A stretch of DNA of 64,000 nt, from contig NZ_VTSR01000016.1 of NCBI RefSeq assembly GCF_008329715.1, positions 1-64,000 of the forward strand, in the 5' to 3' direction. Of the stretch, positions 33,483-42,563 are shown piece by piece. The number at the start of each line of letters is the position of its first letter. Position 1 is the first letter of the stretch. The position numbers and the translations under genes are program-made. The notes beneath the pieces are model-generated. The model had not been told where the DNA came from, ran no database searches, and worked only from the letters and a program-made list of their open reading frames with translations. This DNA comes from Gimesia chilikensis (GTDB lineage Bacteria; Planctomycetota; Planctomycetia; Planctomycetales; Planctomycetaceae).

Positions 33483-35318
33483 ATGAGTGATAATCTTTCC
33501 TGGCACCTCAGGTTCGCGCTGCTGTTTAGTATCCTCTCGACATCAGCAACATACCTGGCTGCTGCGGAACCGACGTCTGCTCAAAAACAGCTGCCGCGGT
33601 CCCACGCTGAGCAGTGGCAGAACTTCAAGCAGGCAGACCGTATCACAGACCTGACCCGCTGCCTCCCGGCCGACGCACTTTCTGATCGTCGTCAGCATGA
33701 CAAATGGAAAGTGTTCGAATACGAGACGGCTGACTTCTCGGGAAAATGCATCTCGGTCGGACGTGAGTCCTCGGCACCGGACCTGACCTTAAAGCTCAAC
33801 AAACAAGGCTGGCACGCCGTCTATATCGGGCTGAGTTCGATCACCGATCTCGTGCGCCCCGCGAAAAACATTGTGGAAGTGAAATTCACCAGCGCCCCGG
33901 CTTACACCCGGCTGAGCAATCGACTCGACCTGGGTCCCCAACGCCGGGATGTGCTGGAAGAAGTATTTCTGGGCACCGCAGACCTGACCAATAACGACTT
34001 ACAGTTCTCTACCGTGTATCACATGCCGGCGCGGATTCATTACGTCAAAACCATTCCACTGACCGACGAGGAAGTCGCTCGGTTAAATGCTGATCGGACT
34101 CAACAGAAAACCAAAACAGCGGTCGCCACGTTTGATGGCTACACCTGGATTCACCCGTTCCGTCCTCAGAATCGCGCCGATCTCGCGGCGACATTTTCCG
34201 CTTACCGCGACAGTGATTTCAAGACCTGGTGGTTTCAGGTGGGAGGCGCGGATCTCGTTCATCACCCGAGCCAGGTGGGAAACCTGATGGGAGCACAGCT
34301 GGATACCTTCCCGCGGGAAGTCGATCGCGAGTATGTCGAATCGGTTCGCCATCTGCATCAGCAGGGAATTGACCCTCTGAAAGTGGCTGTGGAAGAAGCA
34401 CACCGTCAACAGGCGGAAATCCTCATCTGCCTGCGAGCTGCCGGCTGGAAGGCAGCACCGCCGTGGGAGGAGTTCTTCATGAGTGAATTTTACGAAGCAC
34501 ATCCCGAATGGCGCTGCATCGATTACGACGGAACGCCCACCATGCATCTCAGCTACGCCGCAGAGGAAGTTCAGGACCATCTGATCGAAGTCTACCGCGA
34601 AGCACTGCAGCGAGGCGCAGACGGGGCCGGCTTTCTCTTTCATCGCGGCATGCCCATGATTTTATGGGAAGAACCGTTCTGTCAGCGGTTCATCAAAGAA
34701 TACGGAAACGATCCCCGCCAGCTGGCCGAAGACGACCCACGCGTGCTCCAGCTGCGGGCGACGATTGTCACGGAGTTCATGCGCAAAATTCGCAAGCTGC
34801 TGGATGAGGTTGCGACTCAGCGCGGTACACCCATTCGCCGCCTTAAACTGGCCGTTTCCACTTTTTCCACCCCCGCAGATAATCGGAAGTTCGGACTGGA
34901 TGTGGAACGCTGGATTGAAGAAAAACTGATCGACCAGATCGGCATCGCCTGGTTCGCGTATTATACCAGCGGACTGAAATCCAGGTCGGGCGACACGGCT
35001 TACTACGCCCGCATCACCGAGGGAACCGATGTGAAAATCTTCCCTTTCTACATCGGCTGGAAAATGGAAAGTGCGGACAGCCTGCTGAAGTCGGTCACGG
35101 GGGACTATGAAAATGGGGCCGATGGAATCGCCGTCTGGGATCCAAATCAGTTCGTCACCTGGCAAAAGGGGCGCCATCCTTACTGGCCGCTCGTTTCAAA
35201 ACTCGGTCATCGCCAGCAAATCAGCGCCGGCTCATTCATCTTCAAACCCACTGCCATCCCCCTGACCAGACTGGGCGAAAATTATTACAGCCGCTGGTAC
35301 CCGAATACCGGGTTTTAA
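33483..35318 (+). CDS. Secreted glycosidase-like TIM-barrel protein
   Basis: A 611-residue protein with a signal peptide (LLFSILSTSATYLAAA). The N-terminal beta domain covers about 60-200. A likely TIM barrel follows, with features of family-10-like/GHL glycosidases: EEAHRQQAEILICLRAAGW, DGAGFLFHRGMPMILWEEPF, WIEEKLIDQIGIAWFAYYTS and DGIAVWDPNQFV. Acidic residues sit at barrel strand ends as expected for a glycosidase, but I cannot name the catalytic pair. It is third in the 3-keto-sugar cluster, 41 bases after the DUF1080 gene, so it probably acts on the same glycan. Confidence 0.72.
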   Translation: MSDNLSWHLRFALLFSILSTSATYLAAAEPTSAQKQLPRSHAEQWQNFKQADRITDLTRCLPADALSDRRQHDKWKVFEYETADFSGKCISVGRESSAPDLTLKLNKQGWHAVYIGLSSITDLVRPAKNIVEVKFTSAPAYTRLSNRLDLGPQRRDVLEEVFLGTADLTNNDLQFSTVYHMPARIHYVKTIPLTDEEVARLNADRTQQKTKTAVATFDGYTWIHPFRPQNRADLAATFSAYRDSDFKTWWFQVGGADLVHHPSQVGNLMGAQLDTFPREVDREYVESVRHLHQQGIDPLKVAVEEAHRQQAEILICLRAAGWKAAPPWEEFFMSEFYEAHPEWRCIDYDGTPTMHLSYAAEEVQDHLIEVYREALQRGADGAGFLFHRGMPMILWEEPFCQRFIKEYGNDPRQLAEDDPRVLQLRATIVTEFMRKIRKLLDEVATQRGTPIRRLKLAVSTFSTPADNRKFGLDVERWIEEKLIDQIGIAWFAYYTSGLKSRSGDTAYYARITEGTDVKIFPFYIGWKMESADSLLKSVTGDYENGADGIAVWDPNQFVTWQKGRHPYWPLVSKLGHRQQISAGSFIFKPTAIPLTRLGENYYSRWYPNTGF

Positions 35319-35367
35319 AGACTTGCTCTCTTCTCCAGTCGCATCGCCGATTCACATCACACTTTGC

Positions 35368-35396
35368 TTGACCCTGCGGTGCCGTTGGTTGATACT
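35368..35396 (+). promoter_or_regulatory. CTTGACCC-N15-TGATACTG promoter, copy 3
   Basis: TTGACC (35368-35373), 17 bases, GATACT (35391-35396), 42 bases before the sulfatase start. The initiation site would give a leader of about 35 nt. Confidence 0.8.
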
Positions 35397-35437
35397 GAAG
35401 TAAACACACCACACCAAAAATTCTCAGAGGATGAACC

Positions 35438-37099
35438 ATGCCGTCAGCCAACGTTGCGCTCGCTTTATCTGCCAGAACCCGCACAACGCGTTTTCTGTTT
35501 CTCTTCGCTCTGCTCACATTCGTCTGCGGATTGACCACGCTCTGCTGCACTGCATCTGCCGTCGCCGCGGAAAAATCAAACGATCCCAACATTATCTACA
35601 TCCTGGCCGATGACATGGGCTACGGCGATATCAAGGCGCTCAACCCGGAATGTAAAATCGCCACCCCGCACCTGGATCAGCTGGCGCGCGGCGGCATGGT
35701 TTTTACCGACGCCCATACCAGTTCCTCCGTCTGCACGCCCACCCGTTATGGCGTGCTCACCGGTCGCTACAACTGGCGCTCCCGCCTGAAGAGCGGCGTG
35801 CTCTGGGGACTCTCCCGGCGGCTGATTGAACAGGACCGCATGACGGTTCCTTCCATGCTCAAGCTGCATGGCTACTATACCGCCGCGGTCGGAAAGTGGC
35901 ACCTGGGTATGGACTGGACGCTCAAGGACGGCGGCATCGCCACCGAGAAATCGTATAACAAAAAAACCAATCCCGGCTGGGACGTCGATTACTCCAAACC
36001 GATTCAGAACGGTCCCAACAGTGTCGGCTTCGACTACTTCTATGGCATCAGCGCCTCACTCGACATGCCCCCCTATGTCTATATTGAAAATAACAAGAGC
36101 CAGGGCATCCCCACTGTCACCAAGGCTTTCTTTCGGGATGGCCCCGCCCACAAAGATTTCGAAGCCATCGACGTGCTGCCCCGCATCACTGAGAAAACCG
36201 TCCAGATCATCGACGAACACGCGGCCGCTTCTAAAAAAGGCAAGCCGTTCTTCATCTACTTCCCCCTCAACGCTCCACACACACCCATCCTGCCCACACC
36301 CGAATGGCAGGGAAAAAGCGGCATCAACGCCTACTGCGATTTCGTCATGCAGGTCGATGACACCGTCGGTCAGGTAATGCAGGCGCTCAAAAAACAGGGC
36401 ATCCATGAAAACACGCTCGTCATCTTCACCGCAGACAACGGCTGCTCCCCCGCAGCTAACTTCAAAGAGATGGCCGACAAAGATCATCAGCCCAGCTACC
36501 GTTTCCGGGGCCACAAGGCTGACATCTACGAAGGCGGACATCGCGTCCCCTTCATCGCCAACTGGCCGGCCCGTGTCAAAGCCGGCACGCACTCCGATCA
36601 GCTGATCTGTCTGACCGACCTGATGGCCACCGCCGCGGACATCGTCGGTGCGAAGCTGCCCGATAACGCGGGTGAAGACAGCGTCAGCATCCTGCCCGCA
36701 CTGGAAGGCAAAGACACGCAGCCCCTCCGCGAAGCCGCCGTGCATCATTCGATTCGCGGGGCCTTCTCGATCCGTAAAGATCACTGGAAGCTCGAACTTT
36801 GTCCCGGCTCGGGAGGCTGGAGCTTCCCCAAGCCGGGCAAAGACGATCTCAGTCAGCTCCCCCCCATCCAGCTCTATGATCTGAATATGGATCTGAATGA
36901 ACAGAAAAATCTGCAGTCCGAATACCCCGAAGTCGTGAAAGAATTGACCGACCTGCTGCAGAGCTATGTGGACCGTGGTCGCTCGACTCCGGGAGCCCCC
37001 CAGGAAAACAACGGGGACGTCGATATCTTCGAAGCAGGCAAGTCCGCTCAGAAAATGAAACGACCGCAGACAAAGAAACCGGCGAAAGCCAAGTCATAA
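35438..37099 (+). CDS. Secreted S1-family sulfatase
   Basis: A 553-residue arylsulfatase-type enzyme. The signal peptide runs to about 44. Metal-binding DD at 58-59 (IYILADDMGYGD) precedes the formylglycine motif C99-T-P-T-R103 (SSVCTPTRYGVLTGRYNWRS). GKWHLG and DNG (FTADNGCSP) motifs follow at the expected places. The active Cys must be converted to formylglycine by a maturase that is not in this window. The enzyme would remove sulfate esters from marine glycans outside the cytoplasm. It has its own promoter and stands beside the 3-keto-sugar cluster. Confidence 0.95.
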   Translation: MPSANVALALSARTRTTRFLFLFALLTFVCGLTTLCCTASAVAAEKSNDPNIIYILADDMGYGDIKALNPECKIATPHLDQLARGGMVFTDAHTSSSVCTPTRYGVLTGRYNWRSRLKSGVLWGLSRRLIEQDRMTVPSMLKLHGYYTAAVGKWHLGMDWTLKDGGIATEKSYNKKTNPGWDVDYSKPIQNGPNSVGFDYFYGISASLDMPPYVYIENNKSQGIPTVTKAFFRDGPAHKDFEAIDVLPRITEKTVQIIDEHAAASKKGKPFFIYFPLNAPHTPILPTPEWQGKSGINAYCDFVMQVDDTVGQVMQALKKQGIHENTLVIFTADNGCSPAANFKEMADKDHQPSYRFRGHKADIYEGGHRVPFIANWPARVKAGTHSDQLICLTDLMATAADIVGAKLPDNAGEDSVSILPALEGKDTQPLREAAVHHSIRGAFSIRKDHWKLELCPGSGGWSFPKPGKDDLSQLPPIQLYDLNMDLNEQKNLQSEYPEVVKELTDLLQSYVDRGRSTPGAPQENNGDVDIFEAGKSAQKMKRPQTKKPAKAKS

Positions 37100-37149
37100 T
37101 GGGCAGGAGCGATCCGGTGGCGCTGTTGGCTCGCATTCCCCCAGAAGAA

Positions 37150-37207
37150 TGGGTGGGCTCGAATGCAATTCGGGCCGAGCGCAGCGAGCAGGAGGTCACA
37201 GCGCACT
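37150..37207 (+). repeat. Dispersed intergenic repeat, copy 2
   Basis: This matches copy 1 at 97-153, including the CGAAT-GCA-ATTCG hairpin and the GCAGCGAGCAGGAGGTC core. The core AGGAGGTC (37190-37197) is complementary to GACCTCCT (37276-37283) in the inverted part, so the whole 37150-37297 can fold into a long hairpin. The 555-base gap containing it (37100-37654) has no gene. Confidence 0.7.
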
Positions 37208-37269
37208 CATACAATTCACGACAGACGATCCGATAAGATCAGGCATATTATTGAACCTGTCCCAGTCTC

Positions 37270-37297
37270 CCCTGCGACCTCCTGTTGCCTGCGGCAA
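37270..37297 (-). repeat. Inverted partial copy of the dispersed repeat
   Basis: Read on the minus strand this is GCAGGCAACAGGAGGTCGCA, a close match to the core of copy 1 (GCAGCGAACAGGAGGTCGCA). Confidence 0.6.
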
Positions 37298-37426
37298 TAT
37301 CGGATTACATCCGATACCACCCGGAGTTGATTGAGCGAGCCACAAGTCGAGTATTTATCTACTTTCATAACAATAACTTAGAGCCAACCGCCGCTGTCTC
37401 AGACCTCCTGCAATCCGGGAAAAAAC

Positions 37427-37455
37427 TTGAATTCCGGCCCTGGTCGGGTTATCTT
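37427..37455 (+). promoter_or_regulatory. Possible promoter of the DUF1549 operon
   Basis: TTGAAT (37427-37432), 17 bases, TATCTT (37450-37455). The leader to the start at 37655 would be about 190 nt. Confidence 0.5.
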
Positions 37456-37654
37456 AAAAGCTTGATTCTCTCTCCGGGAAACAACAACACATTCCCCTGA
37501 AAACACATTCAGCCCGTCAGGCAGTGGTGTCTGACTACCGTCCCTCCGATATCGGCGGTTCTGACGGACCGGCATTACTTTCAATCTTCTCATCAGGTCG
37601 CTTTCCAGGTCGCCAACAGCCTTGGAATTACCGCCTGTCAGGAATTGAACGCGT

Positions 37655-40264
37655 ATGTATGGTTCTCAAGTGCCACGAGCTCTCTACGCAGGTCTCTCAC
37701 TGATCAGTGCACTCACGCTGAGCACCTGGTCTGCCAGCGCAGCACCAGTGCCCGCAGACAAACCGGCTGCCGGCGCCAAGATTGATTTTGAAAAATCGAT
37801 CCGCCCGCTCTTCGTCAAACATTGTCAGGACTGTCACGGTCCCGATGCCCGCGAAGGGGGACTGCGGCTGACCAGTCGTAAAAATCTGCTGCTCCGAAAC
37901 GATTCCGGTGAGCCCGCTATCATCTCGGGTAAAAGCGACCAGAGCGTACTCATGCATCGCGTCGCGTCAAAAGACGACAGCGAACAGATGCCCCCCTCGG
38001 ATGCAGGCGAGCGTCTCACCGCAGAAGAAATCGCCACACTCAAACAGTGGATCGATCAGGGAGCCGACTGGCCCACCGAATCGGAAGAACCCAAACACTG
38101 GGCCTACGTGCCCCCCGTGAAACAACCACTGCCGAAAGTCAAAGGCACGCCGCGCGTGAACAATGCCATTGATGCCTTCGTGGTCGAGAAACTGCAGCAG
38201 CAGAATCCTGCGTTGCAACAGGCGCAGCTGGCCGAACCCGCCCGGCTGCTGCGTCGCGTTTCCCTGGATCTGATCGGCCTGCCTCCCACACCGGAACAGG
38301 TCGCTGCTTTCGAAAAAGATCCTTCACCGGCCGCCTATGAAAAGTATGTCGACAATCTTCTGAAGTCACCCCGCTACGGCGAAAAGTGGGCCCGCCAGTG
38401 GCTCGACCTGGCTCGCTATGCGGACTCGAACGGCTTCCAGGCTGATCAGCTGCGCGAGATGTGGCTTTACCGGGACTGGGTGATCAACGCCCTCAACCGG
38501 GACATGCCCTTCAATCAGTTTACCATTCAACAGATCGCCGGCGACCTGATACCCGACGCGAGTCTCGATCAGAAAATCGCCACCGGCTTTCATCGCTGCA
38601 CCACCTGTAATGTGGAAGCGGGCGTCGATCCCGAAGAGAACCGCGTCAATCAGATCTTCGATCGGGTTAACACCACCGGCATGGTCTGGCTCGGCACCAC
38701 CTTCGAATGTGCCCAGTGCCACAATCACAAATACGACCCGTTCACACAACAGGACTACTACCAGATCTTTGCTTTCTTCAATAACACGCCGCTGGAAGTG
38801 AAGCAGGTGGGTAAAAGTGTGACCTTTGATGTCACCGGCCCCAAACTGATGGTGCCCCTCAGTAAAACAGATCAACAACAGAAAGATCAGCTGACCAAAG
38901 AGCGCCTGGCCCTGCAAAAGCAGCTCAATCAGCGACAGAAGCAACTCGAAACCGGGTATCCGGCCTGGGAAGAAGCAACGCTCGCCCTGTTGGAAAACTC
39001 TGAAGAGGGGAGCAAGGTTCCCGACAACATCCGTAAAATTCTGAACACGGAATCCGACAAACGGACTGCCAAACAGACCAAAGCCCTGACCGCCTACCAG
39101 CGGGAACAGGATCCGGATTTCGCCGCTCTGACCGAACAGTTGAACGAGATCCGCCAGCAGCTGAATGCTCTTGAGCCGGACACATCTCTGGTGATGGTCG
39201 AAATGGACAAGCCCCGGATGAACAACATCTTCAAGCGGGGTAACTTCCTCGACAAGGGTGCCCAGGTCAAACCGCAGACACCCGAGTCCCTGCATCCACT
39301 CCAGGCAGAAGACACGCCCAACCGGCTCGCCTTCGCGAAGTGGCTTGTCGCTCCGGAGAATCCGCTGGTCGCCCGTGTGACTGTCAATCGCTGGTGGTCG
39401 CAGTTCTTCGGACAGGGGATCGTCGCCACCCAGGAAGATTTCGGCAGCCAGGGTGATCCCCCCACGCATCCCGCACTGCTCGACTGGCTGGCCGTCGAAT
39501 TCATGGAACACAACTGGTCGATGAAACACGTGCATAAACTGATCGTGATGTCCGCCACGTATCAGCAGTCATCGAAGATCACTCCCGCACTGCTTGAAGC
39601 CGATCCTTACAATAAACTGCTGACCCGCGGCCCCCGCCTGCGACTCTCGGCGGAAACCATTCGCGATAACGCACTGGCCATCAGCGGTCTGCTCTCTACC
39701 AAAATGGGAGGCCCGCCTGTCTATCCGCCGCAACCCCAGGGACTCTGGCGGCACGTGGGTCGCAATGCTCCGAAATACAATACTTCCACTGAAGAAGATC
39801 GCTTCCGCCGAGGCGTGTATGTGATCTGGCGACGCAGTGCCCCCTACCCGAGTTTCACGAACTTTGATGCTCCCGACCGGGGTGCCTGCACGATCAATCG
39901 CTCGCGGACCAACACGCCACTCCAGGCACTGACCCTGCTCAACGACCCGGCGTATATTGAGATCGCCACCGGCCTGGCCCGACGACTGGCAACACACGGC
40001 ATGAACGATGGTATGACCGACCGGGAACGAATCGCGTACGCGTTCCGCCTCTGTGTGGCCCGTCATCCTCAGGATGTGGAAGTCGATCACCTCACAAAAG
40101 TCTTCGAACAGGAACTGAAACATTTCCAGGACCACCCCCAGGCAGCCCAGAAACTGATCTCTGCCAAAGACCGCCCCGAAGGTGTCGGTGCATCCCGCAT
40201 GGCGGCCTGGCTGTATGTTGCCAACATCCTGCTCAATCTCGACGAAACAATCACCAAGGGATAA
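37655..40264 (+). CDS. Planctomycete cytochrome C/DUF1549/DUF1553 protein
   Basis: An 869-residue exported protein. After a signal peptide comes a PSCyt1 domain with heme motif C57QDCH61. Next are DUF1549 (about 150-380, RVNNAIDAFVVEKL to NNTPLEVKQVG) and a coiled-coil region (ALQKQLNQRQKQLETGYPAW). DUF1553 follows (about 560-840, PNRLAFAKWLVAPENPLVAR, with RGVYVIWRRSAPYPSFTNFD near the end). These proteins are a planctomycete hallmark, always next to DUF1501 genes, and are thought to work in periplasmic redox or glycan breakdown, though no reaction is proven. It is translationally linked to the DUF1501 gene. Confidence 0.95.
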   Translation: MYGSQVPRALYAGLSLISALTLSTWSASAAPVPADKPAAGAKIDFEKSIRPLFVKHCQDCHGPDAREGGLRLTSRKNLLLRNDSGEPAIISGKSDQSVLMHRVASKDDSEQMPPSDAGERLTAEEIATLKQWIDQGADWPTESEEPKHWAYVPPVKQPLPKVKGTPRVNNAIDAFVVEKLQQQNPALQQAQLAEPARLLRRVSLDLIGLPPTPEQVAAFEKDPSPAAYEKYVDNLLKSPRYGEKWARQWLDLARYADSNGFQADQLREMWLYRDWVINALNRDMPFNQFTIQQIAGDLIPDASLDQKIATGFHRCTTCNVEAGVDPEENRVNQIFDRVNTTGMVWLGTTFECAQCHNHKYDPFTQQDYYQIFAFFNNTPLEVKQVGKSVTFDVTGPKLMVPLSKTDQQQKDQLTKERLALQKQLNQRQKQLETGYPAWEEATLALLENSEEGSKVPDNIRKILNTESDKRTAKQTKALTAYQREQDPDFAALTEQLNEIRQQLNALEPDTSLVMVEMDKPRMNNIFKRGNFLDKGAQVKPQTPESLHPLQAEDTPNRLAFAKWLVAPENPLVARVTVNRWWSQFFGQGIVATQEDFGSQGDPPTHPALLDWLAVEFMEHNWSMKHVHKLIVMSATYQQSSKITPALLEADPYNKLLTRGPRLRLSAETIRDNALAISGLLSTKMGGPPVYPPQPQGLWRHVGRNAPKYNTSTEEDRFRRGVYVIWRRSAPYPSFTNFDAPDRGACTINRSRTNTPLQALTLLNDPAYIEIATGLARRLATHGMNDGMTDRERIAYAFRLCVARHPQDVEVDHLTKVFEQELKHFQDHPQAAQKLISAKDRPEGVGASRMAAWLYVANILLNLDETITKG

Positions 40265-40283
40265 TCATGAGGGATAATCATGA
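40258..40283 (+). repeat. Tandem 13-base duplication at the gene junction
   Basis: GGGATAATCATGA occurs twice in direct succession (40258-40270 and 40271-40283). The first copy carries the stop of the upstream gene and the second supplies the ATG of the DUF1501 gene. The duplication separates stop and start by 15 bases and places GAGGG just before the new ATG. Confidence 0.85.
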
Positions 40284-41704
40284 ACGAGCACATGCAACAA
40301 CTGTTGAATTATACCCGTCGTGAATTCTTTCAACGGGCCGGCATGGGTGTCGGAGGAGCGGCTTTAACCACACTGCTCGCGAACGACCTGCTGGGAAACA
40401 TCCCCACTGCCGTGAATCCGATGGCAGCCCGCGAATCGCATTTCACGCCCAAAGCGAAAAATGTGATCTTCCTGCACATGGTGGGTGCCCCTTCGCATCT
40501 CGATTTATACGACGCGAAACCGAAACTGCAGGAACTCGACGGTGAACTCGTTCCCGATAAACTCTGGGAAGGTCTGCGACTGGCGTTCATCCGCGAACAA
40601 CCCAAACTGATGGGCAGCCCGTTTGCCTATCAGCGACAGGGGGAAGCGGGGATCCCCATCTCCGAGCTGATGCCCCACCTCGGATCGGTCTCAGATGAAC
40701 TCTGCATGATCCATTCACTCAAGACCGACCATTTCAATCATGCCCCCGCACAGCTCTTCTTCCAGACCGGCTTCTCCCGCTTCGGACGGCCTTCGCTGGG
40801 TTCGTGGGTCAACTACGGCCTTGGTTCGGAAAACAGTAACCTCCCCGGCTTCGTCGTCTTAATCACGGGCAATGTCGCTGGTGCCGGCAACAGCCTGTGG
40901 GGCAGCGGCTTTCTGCCCAGCATTTACCAGGGGGTCGAATTCCGTTCCCAGGGGGATCCGGTGCTGTTCCTCTCGAATCCCAAGGGGATGACCGGCGAAG
41001 ACCGCAAACGGATCATCGACAGTGTGAACCATTTGAACAAAGTCCAGCTGGCGGATGTCGGCGATCCCGAAATTGCCACCCGCATCAACCAGTATGAAAT
41101 GGCGTATCGCATGCAGACCGCGGTGCCTGAGCTGATGGATATTTCCAACGAACCCAAACACATCCACGAACAGTACGGTACTCAGCCCGGCAAAGCGAGC
41201 TTCGCCAATAACTGTCTGCTGGCGAGACGACTGGTGGAACGGGGCGTGCGGTTCGTGCAACTGTTCGACCAGGGCTGGGACCATCATGGTAACCTGGTCA
41301 ACGGGCTCAAGAATAAATGTAAGCAGGTCGATCAACCGATCGCAGCTCTGATTAAAGACCTCAAGCAGCGGGGCCTTCTCGATGACACGCTGGTCGTCTG
41401 GGGCGCCGAGTTCGGCCGCACTCCCATGGTTCAAGGAGATCGCAAGTCACCCGGACGCGACCATCACAAGGATGCCTACACCGTCTGGATGGCAGGCGGC
41501 GGCGTCAAACGCGGATTCGCTTACGGCAAGACCGATGACATCGGCTTCAACGTGGCCGAGAAACCAATACACGTGAATGATTTCCACGCGACCCTGCTGC
41601 ATCTGCTGGGTATGGATCACGAGCGGCTGACGTTCAAATTCCAGGGGCTCGACATGCGGATCACCGGCGTGGCCGGCAACGTGGTTCCCGAAATCATCGC
41701 TTAG
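40280..41704 (+). CDS. DUF1501 protein (Tat-exported)
   Basis: A 474-residue protein of the DUF1501 family, an alkaline-phosphatase/sulfatase-fold group. The Tat-like leader is [20 protein letters not shown]. Characteristic segments are [52 protein letters not shown] and [20 protein letters not shown]. The metal-type Asp/His residues in the last three segments are conserved in this family. It is always paired with DUF1549/DUF1553 proteins and probably forms an exported complex with the upstream gene product. The start lies in a tandem duplication. Confidence 0.95.
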   Translation: MNEHMQQLLNYTRREFFQRAGMGVGGAALTTLLANDLLGNIPTAVNPMAARESHFTPKAKNVIFLHMVGAPSHLDLYDAKPKLQELDGELVPDKLWEGLRLAFIREQPKLMGSPFAYQRQGEAGIPISELMPHLGSVSDELCMIHSLKTDHFNHAPAQLFFQTGFSRFGRPSLGSWVNYGLGSENSNLPGFVVLITGNVAGAGNSLWGSGFLPSIYQGVEFRSQGDPVLFLSNPKGMTGEDRKRIIDSVNHLNKVQLADVGDPEIATRINQYEMAYRMQTAVPELMDISNEPKHIHEQYGTQPGKASFANNCLLARRLVERGVRFVQLFDQGWDHHGNLVNGLKNKCKQVDQPIAALIKDLKQRGLLDDTLVVWGAEFGRTPMVQGDRKSPGRDHHKDAYTVWMAGGGVKRGFAYGKTDDIGFNVAEKPIHVNDFHATLLHLLGMDHERLTFKFQGLDMRITGVAGNVVPEIIA

Positions 41705-41729
41705 GCACCCGAGCCGGAAGCGAGCCTAA
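41701..41729. terminator. Hairpin spanning two convergent stop codons
   Basis: TTAGGC (41701-41706) pairs with GCCTAA (41724-41729). The TAG stops of the DUF1501 and nrdR genes lie in opposite arms. There is no T-tract, so it may only be an RNA 3' stabiliser or weak terminator. Confidence 0.4.
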
Positions 41730-42181
41730 TCGTCGGTTCGCAGCATGGGCTGGATTTCGGTTACGAAATCGTTGGCGTCGGTAAAGTTGCGATAGACCGA
41801 AGCAAAACGGACGAAGGCCACCTGGTCGACGTTCTTCAGTTCCGTGGAAACCCGCTCGCCGATGAATCGCGAGGGGACTTCGCGATCGAAGTTCTCATAG
41901 ATCTCGGCTTCGATCTGGGCCACAATCGATTCGATCTGATCGGGGCTGACCGGGCGTTTGTAGCAGGCGGTCTCAATCCCCTTGACCATTTTCATCCGAT
42001 CGAAGGGAACACGGGCCCCATCTTTCTTGACGACTTTGAGGGGGGATTCTTCAATCTTTTCATAGGTCGTGAAGCGCTTTCCGCAGGCCAGACACTCACG
42101 TCTGCGGCGTACACTGAAAGGTTGACTCAAGCGCGAATCAATGACTTTCGTCTCACCATCACGACAAAAAGGGCACATCAT
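41726..42181 (-). CDS. nrdR: Transcriptional repressor NrdR
   Basis: A 151-residue NrdR repressor. The N-terminal zinc ribbon has CPFC and CLACGKRF, and the ATP-cone follows from about residue 48 ([20 protein letters not shown]). The tail [14 protein letters not shown] is highly conserved. NrdR senses ATP/dATP and represses ribonucleotide reductase genes through NrdR boxes, none of which I see in this window. Two adjacent ATGs (42181, 42178) are possible; the second gives the usual MxCPFC start. Confidence 0.97.
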   Translation of the reverse strand: MMCPFCRDGETKVIDSRLSQPFSVRRRRECLACGKRFTTYEKIEESPLKVVKKDGARVPFDRMKMVKGIETACYKRPVSPDQIESIVAQIEAEIYENFDREVPSRFIGERVSTELKNVDQVAFVRFASVYRNFTDANDFVTEIQPMLRTDD

Positions 42182-42362
42182 GAGCGACGCGACTCCCAGC
42201 AGGAAACAGCAACAGCCCGTCTATTCAGCCATAAAAGCTCTGCGGACCTTGCTTAAAAAATAGCAGGATCGTAACTGATTCACCAGTCAATTGTTCAGAA
42301 AACCCGAATTTTTAGCCGTTTACAAACCGTGTTCCGGGTGTGGTTTCGCAGCACAAATCGAC

Positions 42363-42545
42363 TTATTCGATGGGACGATCCAGAATTTCTTCGTGCGACT
42401 GTGATTCATTCACATCGGCCCGCAGGTCATTGAGTGTTGCTTTCAGTTCCGCTTTGACGCCACTCACGACGTAAACCAGTACGACCAGAAACGCGAGTCC
42501 ACTGATCAAGAGTAAGGCAGTCCAGATACTCATCCACAGGTACAT
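42363..42545 (-). CDS. Small single-pass membrane protein linked to the symporter
   Basis: A 60-residue protein with one strongly hydrophobic helix (residues 5-28, MSIWTALLLISGLAFLVVLV) and a charged cytoplasmic-type tail (KAELKATLNDLRADVNESQS). It starts 18 bases after the stop of the sodium:solute symporter on the same strand, with GAGAGAAACG before the ATG. The placement suggests a small accessory subunit of the transporter, similar in idea to other tiny symporter partners. Family unknown. Confidence 0.7.
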   Translation of the reverse strand: MYLWMSIWTALLLISGLAFLVVLVYVVSGVKAELKATLNDLRADVNESQSHEEILDRPIE

Positions 42546-42563
42546 AATCGTTTCTCTCTCAGT

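Noticed and set aside
38366-39535. 389-codon minus-strand gene inside the DUF1549/DUF1553 gene
   Set aside because: It is a shadow frame typical of GC-rich coding sequence, with no motif and no ribosome site.
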